DNA of 15,424 bases from Alphaproteobacteria bacterium (GTDB taxonomy: Bacteria; Pseudomonadota; Alphaproteobacteria; GCA-2731375): NCBI GenBank assembly GCA_028281075.1, contig JANQKO010000178.1, forward strand, positions 1 to 15,424, written 5' to 3'. Positions 1 to 6,965 of this stretch are shown here, one piece after another. A program made the position numbers and the translations under genes. The notes beneath the pieces are model-generated. The model was not told where the DNA came from. It saw only the letters and a list, made by a program, of their open reading frames with translations, and made no database searches. Each line of letters starts with the position of its first letter. The stretch's first letter is position 1.

Positions 1-143
1 AAAATGCCGCCGGCAAGTCCACTACCCGGACACTGGAAATACGCACGATGGAAAAGCCCAGCGAGGAGGTGGGTGACAAGTCCATCAATCTGTTCTTCAT
101 GTCCGGCTGGCGCTGGACCTGGACCGTGGCGGCCATGCGGTGA
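1..143 (+). CDS. C-terminal end of an unidentified protein (partial)
   Basis: An open frame runs in from the left edge (first full codon at 3) and stops at the TGA at 141-143. About 46 residues are visible, ending in a Trp-rich stretch (MSGWRWTWTVAAMR). There is no stop between the edge and 141, and the stop overlaps the ATG of the next gene (TGATG), the usual sign of translational coupling. I do not recognise the family from this tail. An internal ATG at 48 could start a 31-residue peptide, but a truncated longer gene is the simpler reading. The downstream neighbours (degenerate SDR, cyclase-family hydrolase) suggest the same operon, perhaps a catabolic one; that is inference from context only. 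Confidence 0.5.
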   Translation, partial: NAAGKSTTRTLEIRTMEKPSEEVGDKSINLFFMSGWRWTWTVAAMR

Positions 144-961
144 TGACGGCGCGGCCGGAGGCCCCGGCCCCGAACCAGGAGGACGACCTGCAATTGCGAG
201 AGATGGCCATCGACCCGAAGAACCGGCGGGTGCTGATCGTCGACGGCAAGACCGAGCTGGGCCTGGCGCTGGCGCGGGCCTTCGCGGCTGCCGGCGCGCG
301 GGAAATCTACGTGGGCCACGCGCAGCCCTGGAAGGCCAGCGCCAGCCTGGCGGCGGCGCGGTCGGTCGCGGGCGTCACGGCATTTCCGCTGGACGTCACC
401 GATACCGACTCGGTGCGCGAGCTGGCCGCGCTGATCGGCGCCAAGGTCGAGATCCTGGTCAACAACAGCCACCACGTGCGCATGGGCGGCCTGATCGACC
501 GGTTCGACCTGAACACCTCGCGCGACGAGCTGGAGATCCACTATCACGGCCTGATGCGGCTGGCCGGCACCTTCGGGCCGGTCATGCGGGCACGCGGCGC
601 CGACGGCACGCACGGCGCCGGCGCCTGGGTCAACCTGCTGTCGGCCTACGCGCTGGTGAACAACCCTGACTTCGGCACCTATGCCGCCTCGCAGGCCGCC
701 GCGCTGTCGCTGTCGCACTGCCTGCGGGCCGAGCTGGCCGCCGGCGGCATCCGTGTGGTCAACGCCTTCACCGGCCCGCTGGAGGACGAATGGCACCAGA
801 CGGTGCCGCCGCCGAAGCTGGAGCCGGCGATGGTGGCGCGCCGCGTCGTCGAGGCCCTGAAGACGGGCCGGGAAGACGTGCCGATCGGCGCCGTGGCCGA
901 GGAGATGATCGCGCGCCTGGCCGAGAACCCGAAGGAGATGGAACGTGCGATCCGGCTGTAG
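143..961 (+). CDS. Degenerate short-chain dehydrogenase/reductase (SDR) homologue
   Basis: The protein has 272 residues, normal for a classical SDR, and the Rossmann pattern can be followed: a first beta strand at about 29-33, the LDVTD-type acidic motif at 83-87, a VNN motif at 106-108, catalytic-type Ser167 and Tyr180. Two hallmarks are lost. The TGxxxGxG cofactor motif reads VDGKTELG (33-40), keeping only its last glycine in register. The YxxxK motif reads YAASQ, with Gln184 in place of the catalytic Lys. It is therefore an SDR-fold protein that may not be a working NAD(P)-dependent oxidoreductase. The start at 143 overlaps the upstream stop; GTG at 140 and ATG at 203 (giving a protein without the polar 20-residue N-terminus) are alternatives. 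The cyclase-family gene follows after 21 bases, so an operon is likely. Fold assignment is confident; substrate and activity are unknown. Confidence 0.8.
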   Translation: MTARPEAPAPNQEDDLQLREMAIDPKNRRVLIVDGKTELGLALARAFAAAGAREIYVGHAQPWKASASLAAARSVAGVTAFPLDVTDTDSVRELAALIGAKVEILVNNSHHVRMGGLIDRFDLNTSRDELEIHYHGLMRLAGTFGPVMRARGADGTHGAGAWVNLLSAYALVNNPDFGTYAASQAAALSLSHCLRAELAAGGIRVVNAFTGPLEDEWHQTVPPPKLEPAMVARRVVEALKTGREDVPIGAVAEEMIARLAENPKEMERAIRL

Positions 962-982
962 CCTTTCCGGGCGGGGCGGGCG

Positions 983-1780
983 ATGACGTCGGCACCGGCG
1001 GACGGCATCCTCGTCCGGTTTCTCACCGGCATCGTCAGCGGCAAGATCCGCGTCGTGGACCTGACGATGACGCTGCAACCCGACGTTCCGACCATCACCA
1101 TGCCGCCGGAGCTGGGCCAGTCCTGGCCGTTCCGCATGGAGGAGATTTCGCGCTACGACCATCGCGGACCGGCCTGGTACTGGAACAACCTGTCCTGCGG
1201 CGAGCATACGGGCACGCATTTCGACGCGCCGATCCACTGGATCTCGGGCAAGGACCTGCCGGAGAACGCCACCGACACCATTCCGGTGGAGAAGTTCCTG
1301 GCGCATGCCTGCGTCGTCGACTGTTCCGCGCCGGCCGCCGCCGATCCCGACTTCCTGCTGACCATCGACCGGGTCGAGGCCTGGGAAGCCGAGCATGGCC
1401 GCATCCCGGCACGCTCCTGGCTGCTGATGCGCACCGACTGGTCGCGCAAGTGGGACCCGGCCGCGTATATGAACATGCGCGACGACGGCGCGCATACGCC
1501 GGGACCGCACGAGGACCTGGTGCCGTGGCTGATCGAGGAACGCGACGTCATCGGCTTCGGCTGCGAAGCGGTCGGCACGGACGCCGGGCAGGCGCCGCAC
1601 TTCAAGGTGCCGTTTCCCTGCCACTACCACATGCACGGCAACAACCGGTTCGGCTTGCCGTCGCTGACCAATCTCGACCTGCTGCCGCCGCGGGGGGCGG
1701 TGCTGATCACGCCGCCGCTGAAGATCCGCCAGGGCTCGGGCAGCCCGACCCGGGTGCTGGCGCTGGTCGAGGACGGCTGA
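983..1780 (+). CDS. Cyclase-family metal-dependent hydrolase (kynurenine formamidase/isatin hydrolase type)
   Basis: The protein has 265 residues and carries the family metal-binding signature HxGTHxDxPxH as HTGTHFDAPIH (His75, His79, Asp81, His85). The conserved TDAG segment (199-202) and the LTNLDLLP segment (228-235) near the C-terminus are also present. Members bind a divalent metal (Zn or Mn) and hydrolyse amide or lactam bonds, as in N-formylkynurenine formamidase and isatin hydrolase. Kynurenine formamidase is tempting because 3-hydroxyanthranilate genes lie about 10 kb away, but those are on the other strand and not in this operon, and the protein is longer than typical KynB (about 210 residues). 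It follows the SDR homologue by 21 bases, with a G-rich stretch (970-980) that could serve as a ribosome site. The family is sure; the exact substrate is not. Confidence 0.88.
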   Translation: MTSAPADGILVRFLTGIVSGKIRVVDLTMTLQPDVPTITMPPELGQSWPFRMEEISRYDHRGPAWYWNNLSCGEHTGTHFDAPIHWISGKDLPENATDTIPVEKFLAHACVVDCSAPAAADPDFLLTIDRVEAWEAEHGRIPARSWLLMRTDWSRKWDPAAYMNMRDDGAHTPGPHEDLVPWLIEERDVIGFGCEAVGTDAGQAPHFKVPFPCHYHMHGNNRFGLPSLTNLDLLPPRGAVLITPPLKIRQGSGSPTRVLALVEDG

Positions 1781-2003
1781 CCGCGACCGGACGGCAATCG
1801 GCGAAGATCAAGGCATTGGCGCCCGGTTGTTCATGGGCGGGAACGCCCGCACGCCCGCCACAGTTAACCGGACGAAACCAAGATCCGCCAACAACTATCA
1901 GTGTGATGTTTCCCGGCCAATCATCTTTATGGAAACTTAAACGCTCTCCGGCAGACTTGCTGTGGTTGATTATATATCAGCATAATTCACGTTGTGAGAT
2001 TCG
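1781..2003. other. Intergenic region: weak hairpin and putative promoter of the ParA-PilZ gene
   Basis: The first half is GC-rich and holds a short hairpin (GGGCG-GGAA-CGCCC, 1835-1848) with no following T-run, so it is at most a weak terminator for the cyclase operon. The second half turns AT-rich. TTGCTG (1957-1962) and CATAAT (1981-1986), 18 bases apart, could be -35/-10 elements, but they would leave a leader of only about 10 bases. TATATA at 1971-1976 is an alternative -10. A GANTC (CcrM-type) site, GATTC, lies at 1998-2002, directly before the start codon. All promoter assignments here are by eye. Confidence 0.35.
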
Positions 2004-2954
2004 ATGAGAATTTTGTCCTTCATCTCACATAGCGGGGAATATGGTGCCTTGGCCAGTCGGATCGCCCTGCAGGCGCAGCGCGCCGGCGAGGGCGAGGTCG
2101 CCGTTATCCGGCTGTCGTCCGACGTCGCCAACGATGGCGCGCACGGCCCGGATTCGACCGCCCCCAGGCTGATCCGCCGCGATATCGCCGATCTGCTGCC
2201 GGAGCTCGAACGGCAATATCGCGAGGGGCTGGCGCTCGCCGTCATCGACACCCCGGCCGGCGAACCCGAGGCCGCCCGGCAGGCGATCGCCCTCTCGGAT
2301 CTCGTCGCCATCCCGACCGCCACCGACATGGCCCGGCTTGTCGGCGTCAAGGACACGCTCGACGCCGTCGAAACCCAGGCGAAGCCGTTCGTCTTCATTG
2401 TCGACGTTCCGCCCGGCGATCCCGAGGCCGGCGCCGAGACCGCGATCATGCTCTGCCAGTACGGCACCGTCTCGCCCGTGCGGGTCAGCCTGGGCGTGCG
2501 GGAGCCGGGCGCGGCCGCCAACGACGACTCCGCGATCGCCCGGCTCTGGGACTACCTTCGAACCCGCCTGGGCAAGGTGGCGCCGGCGGACGGCGAGGCC
2601 GCCGAGCCGGGCACCCCGACCGGCGAGGAGGCGGCCGGCGACGCCGCCGCCCGCCGGCGCTACCGGCGCTGGACCATGCAGGCGCAGGCCCGGCTGACGC
2701 TGAACGGCGACGTCGGCACCTGCACGGTCATCAACATTTCCGGCGGCGGGGCGCTGATCAAAAGCGACGCGCGGGTCGACCTCGGTGACGTGCTGTTCGT
2801 CACCGACCCGCTGCTCGGCGATTTCGAGGCCGAGGTGCGGCACATCGGCGCGGACGGGACCTTCGGCGTCGAATTCACCATCGACCCGACCTCGAAAGAC
2901 AAGCTGGCGAAACGGCTGGAAAACATCGCGGCCCCCGATGCCGCCGACGATTAG
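2004..2954 (+). CDS. P-loop-less ParA/MinD-like domain fused to a C-terminal PilZ domain
   Basis: The protein has 316 residues in two parts. Residues 1-190 follow the ParA/MinD deviant-Walker pattern: a first strand and loop (MRILSFISHSGEYGALASRIA), a VIDTPAG segment (80-85) where ParA has its VIDtPpg strand, and an ALSDLVAIPT segment (96-105) matching the ADLVLIPT strand. The KGGxGKTT P-loop is replaced by SHSGEYGA, so the nucleotide-binding lysines are absent. An acidic, Pro/Gly-rich linker (about 192-216) leads to a PilZ domain: overlapping RxxxR motifs at Arg217/221 and Arg218/222, then NISGGG (244-249), matching the c-di-GMP consensus [DN]xSxxG. PilZ part: expected to bind c-di-GMP. ParA part: probably structural or a localisation/partner module (inference). 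No membrane segment is seen. It is a single gene converging on the autotransporter, with the repeat cluster between them. Confidence 0.8.
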   Translation: MRILSFISHSGEYGALASRIALQAQRAGEGEVAVIRLSSDVANDGAHGPDSTAPRLIRRDIADLLPELERQYREGLALAVIDTPAGEPEAARQAIALSDLVAIPTATDMARLVGVKDTLDAVETQAKPFVFIVDVPPGDPEAGAETAIMLCQYGTVSPVRVSLGVREPGAAANDDSAIARLWDYLRTRLGKVAPADGEAAEPGTPTGEEAAGDAAARRRYRRWTMQAQARLTLNGDVGTCTVINISGGGALIKSDARVDLGDVLFVTDPLLGDFEAEVRHIGADGTFGVEFTIDPTSKDKLAKRLENIAAPDAADD

Positions 2955-3012
2955 CGGGGATGTCTACGCGCGGAATTGGGTTCACATAACGTGGCGCCGC
3001 GAACCGATATCG

Positions 3013-3056
3013 CATCCTTCGAGACGCGTCCCTTCGGGCCGCTCCTCAGGATGAGG
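3013..3056 (-). repeat. REP-like palindromic unit, copy 1 (inverted)
   Basis: Read on the minus strand, the unit begins CCTCATCCTGAGGAGC and ends CGCGTCTCGAAGGATG. Its first 13 bases are themselves a palindrome (CCTCA-TCC-TGAGG). The centre folds as GCGGCCC-GAA-GGGACGC, with one mismatch. It is the mirror image of copy 2; the axis of symmetry (3068.5) coincides exactly with the centre of the perfect palindrome TTGATATCAA at 3064-3073. Confidence 0.85.
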
Positions 3057-3063
3057 TCAGGCA

Positions 3064-3073
3064 TTGATATCAA
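3064..3073. repeat. 10-bp perfect palindrome at the axis of the inverted repeats
   Basis: TTGATATCAA is self-complementary and sits exactly midway between repeat copies 1 and 2. The stretch from about 3020 to 3116 therefore forms one large interrupted inverted repeat that could extrude as a cruciform or fold as a long RNA hairpin at the junction of two convergent genes. Confidence 0.6.
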
Positions 3074-3080
3074 ACAACGA

Positions 3081-3116
3081 CCTCATCCTGAGGAGTGGCG
3101 AAGCCGCGTCTCGAAG
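3081..3116 (+). repeat. REP-like palindromic unit, copy 2
   Basis: The copy begins CCTCATCCTGAGGAG and ends CGCGTCTCGAAG. The centre folds as GTGGC-GAA-GCCGC (one G-U pair), a different arm sequence from copies 1 and 3 with pairing kept. It is truncated at its right end by copy 3, which begins immediately after it. No protein-coding signal is present here. Confidence 0.85.
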
Positions 3117-3158
3117 CCTCATCCTGAGGAGCGCCCGTGAGGGCGCGTCTCGAAGGAT
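3117..3158 (+). repeat. REP-like palindromic unit, copy 3
   Basis: The copy begins CCTCATCCTGAGGAG and ends CGCGTCTCGAAGGAT, in direct tandem with copy 2. The centre is a perfect hairpin, GCGCCC-GTGA-GGGCGC. The cluster ends 33 bases from the stop codon of the autotransporter (3192) and could end transcription from both sides. This repeat type is dispersed in many alphaproteobacterial genomes; that part is general knowledge and cannot be tested inside the window. Confidence 0.85.
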
Positions 3159-3191
3159 CGGCCATCGGTCACCGACGACGCCGGAAACGAC

Positions 3192-6100
3192 TTAGAACCT
3201 GCGCGAGAAGCGGACCGAAGCACGCTGGTCGTTGAAATTCTCGCGCGCCTCGACGTCGTAGCGGAAGACAAGCCGCGTACGGTCGTCCAGGGTAATGGGC
3301 ATGCCAAGGCCGACATGCCCGATCCAGGGACTGGGGTCGATGCCGCGGGTCACGAAATGGCCGCCACCGCCGACGAAGCTGCTGGTCACCTTGGCGCGCT
3401 CGTTGAGGGCATCGTAGGCGACGCCGACGTCGGCGACCAGGGCCGAGCTGTCGTCGACCCGGAAACGCAGCGTTCCGCCCACGCCCAGCTCCAGGGCCGA
3501 CAGGTGGCTCGACTTGGCGGCGAGGTTGAGCGCGCCGGCCCCTGTTTCGGTATAGCCTTCGCTGCGGAGGCGGGTGTAGTCGACGCGAATGGCCGGGGAG
3601 AACCGCGTCGCGGCGTTCAGGTCGATCGTGCGGCCAATGCCGCCGCCCAGATGGAAACTGTAGGTGTCGTAGTCCGAATTGGCCGCCCGATCGTCGCCGG
3701 TAAAGGTGATGGTCCGCGTCCCGTCGGTCTGGCTTAGCCCCAGACCGACCTGAACGCTGGCTTCGGTCGCCTCGTCCACGGCGCGCCGTCCATAGCCGAT
3801 CAATTGGTAGGTGTGGATGTCGGCCTTATCGCGGTTGGTGTTGCCGTGAACGTCCGTGCTGCTATGCGCGAAGGCCAGCCCCAGACTGGTCCGCTCGTCG
3901 ATATCGGCGTCGGCGCCGATCACCAGGCCCACGGAATCGCCGTCAAATCCGGAGACGCCCTTGTGATCGTCGTATTCATGCCGGGTGTCCAGCCCGTGCA
4001 CCCAGAAATGCCTGTCCGCCAGGGCCCGGTCGCCCGCGCGCGGCACGCCGCCCTCGGTCAGCCGGGACCGGACGATCCGGCGCGTGCCGGAGAGCGTGTT
4101 CCTGATGGGGATGGCGGCGCTCGCCGTGAGCAGCGGCAGGGTCTCGGCGGCCGCGTCACTCAGCGCCTTCTGGCTGCCGAACGCCGCCAGGCGATTGATG
4201 ACATCGTCCATGTCGCCATTGCCGCTGGTGCCGTTGGCGGCAAAGTCGCCGATGATGTTGTCAAGCGCGCCGGCGGCGCCGACCGCGGGCCAGTTCTGGT
4301 TGGCGACCACGGCGTCAAGCACGACGGTGCTCGATCCGTCGCCGCAGGTGCCGCCGGCCGGCACCAGGCACAGGTTGACCGAATTGCCGGAAACGAGCGC
4401 CTGAAAGTCGAACAGGATGGAATCATCGGTGACGATGAAGGTCTCGTCCGATACCAGCGTGCCGGCGCTGATGATGCCCCTCAATTCGTCATCCGAGAAG
4501 TTGTAGTTCCCGCCGGCCACGTTGACGTCGATCCTGGCGTTGCCGGGCAGGGTGGCCGTGCCGGTGACCACGAGCTTGCCGAAGGCGGTATCCGTCGCGA
4601 CATTGGTTTGCAGCACGCCGTTCGCGCCTTGCGAATAGTTGCCGGTGACGGTCCGCGTGTCGCCGGCGGCGATGACCAGCGTGCCGAGGTTGGTGAAGGT
4701 CGTCGGCGACGTGGCGGTCACGTCATGGGCCATGTTGAACACCCCACCGCTGCCGATCTCGAAGTGACCGACATTGATGCTGTTTTCGCTGGTAAATGTG
4801 CCGTTGACGAAGACTTCCGAATTCACGCCACCGGTGACGGCCCCGGTGACGCGGGCGGCCGTGCCGTTCAGGTCCAGCCTGGCGGTACCGTTCAGGTTGA
4901 TGACCGGCACGGCCAGAACGCCCGTGCCGGACAGGGTGAACCGCCCGCCTGTGCCGACCGTCAGGGTCGATCCCGTCAGCGTCCCCGCCGACTGGTTCGT
5001 GACGCCGTTCGCCGTGAAGCCGGTGACGTCGACGGTGCCCGCGCCGGCGATGGTTGTCGTCGTCGCGGCGTTGGTGGCCAGCGTCCCGACCGTGATGGTG
5101 TCACCGCCCGCGGCACCGAGGGACAGCGCCGTGGTCCCGGTGCCGATATCCAGCGTGCCGCTGATACGGCCGTTGCGCAGGCTGACCGCGTGCGCGCCGC
5201 CGTCGCCCAGATCGACATTGCCGGTGACCGTGGCGCCGTCCAGCAGGAAGGTGTTGGCGGTGACGCCGTTCAGGGTGACATTGCCGGTTACCGTGCCACC
5301 ATTGAACGCGAGATCATGCGCGGCATTGGCGGTCGAGGTGATGTTGCCGGCGATCGAGCCGCCGGACTGGCTGACGGTCAGCGCGCCGGTGGTCGCATGG
5401 CTGATCGCGCCCGTGACGGTGCCGCTATTGGTCAGCGTGAACGCGTCCCTGGCATCGATCGCGGTGCCGCCACCGCCGGTGATGGTGCCGCTGTTCACGA
5501 AGCCGTCGGTGGCGCCGGTCATGGCGGACTGCGCGGAGATGGCGATGCCCGAGGTCGAGGAGATCGTGCCGCTGTTCGTGAAGTCCTGCGTCTGGCCTTC
5601 CGTATCCAGCAGCAGGCCGTTCCCCGAGACGGTGTTGCGCAGGATACCGGCGTTCGTGATGGCGATATCCTGGTCCTCGCGCAAATGAAGCGCCGCGCCG
5701 CCGGCCCCCGTCGACTCGATCACGCCGCCGGTATTGTCGAAGGCCGACAGTTCCGAGCCGTTGTTCACCAGCAAGCCGTCCACCGCGCCGGTTATCGTGC
5801 CGCCATTGGTGAGACCGACCACCCCCGTTCCGACAACGGTGCCGACAACACGGCCGACTTCAAATGCCGTGGAGCCGCCGCTGATCGTGCCGTTGTTGAT
5901 GAACGAACCAACCGTCCTGCCAATGTTAAAGCCCGTGCGCACCCCGAAGCTACCGGCGCTGCTAATGGTGCCGCCCGCCGCGTTGGTGACGGTCGTCGCG
6001 TCACCGATGACCATTGCCGCCGCGCCCCCAGTTTGCCGGATCGTCCCGCTATTGGTCAGGGTCTCGACTGTTCCGTTGAGGAACAGGGCGGAGCAGCACC

Positions 6101-6551
6101 CGCCCCGAGCCTCTATCGTCCCGGAATTGGTAATGGTGAATGTCGTGATTCTGCTCGTGAGATTGGTGTTCACGCCATTGATATTGTCCGAGATCAAACC
6201 TCCCCGGACATCAAAGGCGGACAGCGTCGTGTTCGCCCTGACCACCATGGTCGAGAAGAAGCCGGTGTTGCGGACGGTCACGCCGGAATTGATCCTGAAC
6301 AGGCCGTTGGCGCCATTGGTGGCATTGATATCGATGCTGAAGCCGCTGCCGTCGATAAGATTGAACGTCTGTATATGGTCGCCCGGCGCCGTCACCGTCT
6401 GCTGCTGACCGGCGGAATTGTTGCCATCGATGATGATGTCGGCCCTGGCCCGGCCGAACGGGATGAAGACGAATACCGTGGCCAGAACCAGCGGCCAGGC
6501 CGCGTTGCCCGCGTTGACGCGAATGGGACCTATTTTCACAGCATACCCCAA
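3192..6551 (-). CDS. Autotransporter (type Va) with NSGTI-repeat passenger and C-terminal beta-barrel
   Basis: The protein has 1119 residues. A Sec signal peptide covers about 1-38 (hydrophobic WPLVLATVFVFIPF, then ARA before DIIID). The passenger (about 39-780) is built of short repeats around NSGTI/NNGTI/NGGTI and related forms, typical of a right-handed beta-helix. A helical linker (about 790-845) leads to a barrel of about 270 residues with alternating strands, ending in RFSRRF; the terminal Phe is the usual BAM-recognition signature. Two Cys pairs occur (GGCCS near the N-terminal third and CLVPAGGTC before the linker). The passenger should be displayed on or released from the cell surface; no protease, lipase or other catalytic motif is visible. 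The frame is bounded upstream by a stop, and the only starts are TTG at 6551 (AAAGGTG 13 bases before it) or GTG at 6539. No companion gene is adjacent. Confidence 0.88.
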   Translation of the reverse strand: MGYAVKIGPIRVNAGNAAWPLVLATVFVFIPFGRARADIIIDGNNSAGQQQTVTAPGDHIQTFNLIDGSGFSIDINATNGANGLFRINSGVTVRNTGFFSTMVVRANTTLSAFDVRGGLISDNINGVNTNLTSRITTFTITNSGTIEARGGCCSALFLNGTVETLTNSGTIRQTGGAAAMVIGDATTVTNAAGGTISSAGSFGVRTGFNIGRTVGSFINNGTISGGSTAFEVGRVVGTVVGTGVVGLTNGGTITGAVDGLLVNNGSELSAFDNTGGVIESTGAGGAALHLREDQDIAITNAGILRNTVSGNGLLLDTEGQTQDFTNSGTISSTSGIAISAQSAMTGATDGFVNSGTITGGGGTAIDARDAFTLTNSGTVTGAISHATTGALTVSQSGGSIAGNITSTANAAHDLAFNGGTVTGNVTLNGVTANTFLLDGATVTGNVDLGDGGAHAVSLRNGRISGTLDIGTGTTALSLGAAGGDTITVGTLATNAATTTTIAGAGTVDVTGFTANGVTNQSAGTLTGSTLTVGTGGRFTLSGTGVLAVPVINLNGTARLDLNGTAARVTGAVTGGVNSEVFVNGTFTSENSINVGHFEIGSGGVFNMAHDVTATSPTTFTNLGTLVIAAGDTRTVTGNYSQGANGVLQTNVATDTAFGKLVVTGTATLPGNARIDVNVAGGNYNFSDDELRGIISAGTLVSDETFIVTDDSILFDFQALVSGNSVNLCLVPAGGTCGDGSSTVVLDAVVANQNWPAVGAAGALDNIIGDFAANGTSGNGDMDDVINRLAAFGSQKALSDAAAETLPLLTASAAIPIRNTLSGTRRIVRSRLTEGGVPRAGDRALADRHFWVHGLDTRHEYDDHKGVSGFDGDSVGLVIGADADIDERTSLGLAFAHSSTDVHGNTNRDKADIHTYQLIGYGRRAVDEATEASVQVGLGLSQTDGTRTITFTGDDRAANSDYDTYSFHLGGGIGRTIDLNAATRFSPAIRVDYTRLRSEGYTETGAGALNLAAKSSHLSALELGVGGTLRFRVDDSSALVADVGVAYDALNERAKVTSSFVGGGGHFVTRGIDPSPWIGHVGLGMPITLDDRTRLVFRYDVEARENFNDQRASVRFSRRF

Positions 6552-6965
6552 CTGCGTGTGAAAACACCTTTACTGAACTGCCTACCGAGGAAGTCCTGCG
6601 TATTTGCCGAGTGCGATAGGCCTTGGTGCGAGTAAAGAAGACTGACTGAATTTCTGTGTTAGATTTCGATGATTCGATATTCTACTTAATATATTATTGT
6701 AATACGCGCAAAGCGAATTTTCAGGATGCAAAAATTCCCGTAATATGAGCGCGAGCGCTTTTTATTGAATTCCCGCCCGTAAAACCCGTGCTAGCCGGAC
6801 AGGCTCGCGGGTGCCGACGTCGCAACGCCGCCCCGAAAAGGCGCTGCCGAATTAGGTGAATTAGCGGACAGTCTCCGCATTTTGTGATTGCCAGAATTGA
6901 TCCGGCGATCCAGGCGGCAGACGACAGAGGGAGTGACGACAAACACCTGGTCTTGAGTAGCCCCC
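6552..6965. other. AT-rich non-coding stretch upstream of the autotransporter
   Basis: I see no convincing gene here. Short frames inside it lack family resemblance and ribosome sites. About 6640-6770 is markedly AT-rich against a GC-rich background and should hold the minus-strand autotransporter promoter, with TAATAT- and TAGAAT-like -10 candidates around 6683-6700 but no clear -35. A GANTC site, GATTC, is at 6671-6675. A small plus-strand hairpin (AGCGCGAGCGCT, 6748-6759) runs into TTTTT, resembling a minimal terminator, but no plus-strand gene lies upstream for it to serve. The right part (6780-6965) is again GC-rich and featureless. Confidence 0.5.

Noticed and set aside
1835..1848. GGGCG-GGAA-CGCCC hairpin as an intrinsic terminator of the cyclase operon
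   Set aside because: Short stem with no T-run afterwards; such hairpins are common by chance in GC-rich DNA.
3013..3158. The repeat cluster as a CRISPR array or insertion-sequence ends
   Set aside because: Copies are palindromic, in mixed orientation, with no unique spacers of constant length, no target-site duplication and no transposase frame.
3804..6635. A 943-codon open frame on the plus strand opposite the autotransporter
   Set aside because: It is composed of low-complexity Arg/Gly/Asp/Ala sequence without a domain pattern and mirrors the repeat codons of the autotransporter, whose signal peptide, repeats and barrel are unmistakable. Lack of stops is expected in GC-rich antisense frames.
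6748..6763. A plus-strand hairpin followed by TTTTT as a terminator
   Set aside because: The stem is only about 4-5 bp and there is no plus-strand gene upstream within several kilobases; recorded only as part of the intergenic description.
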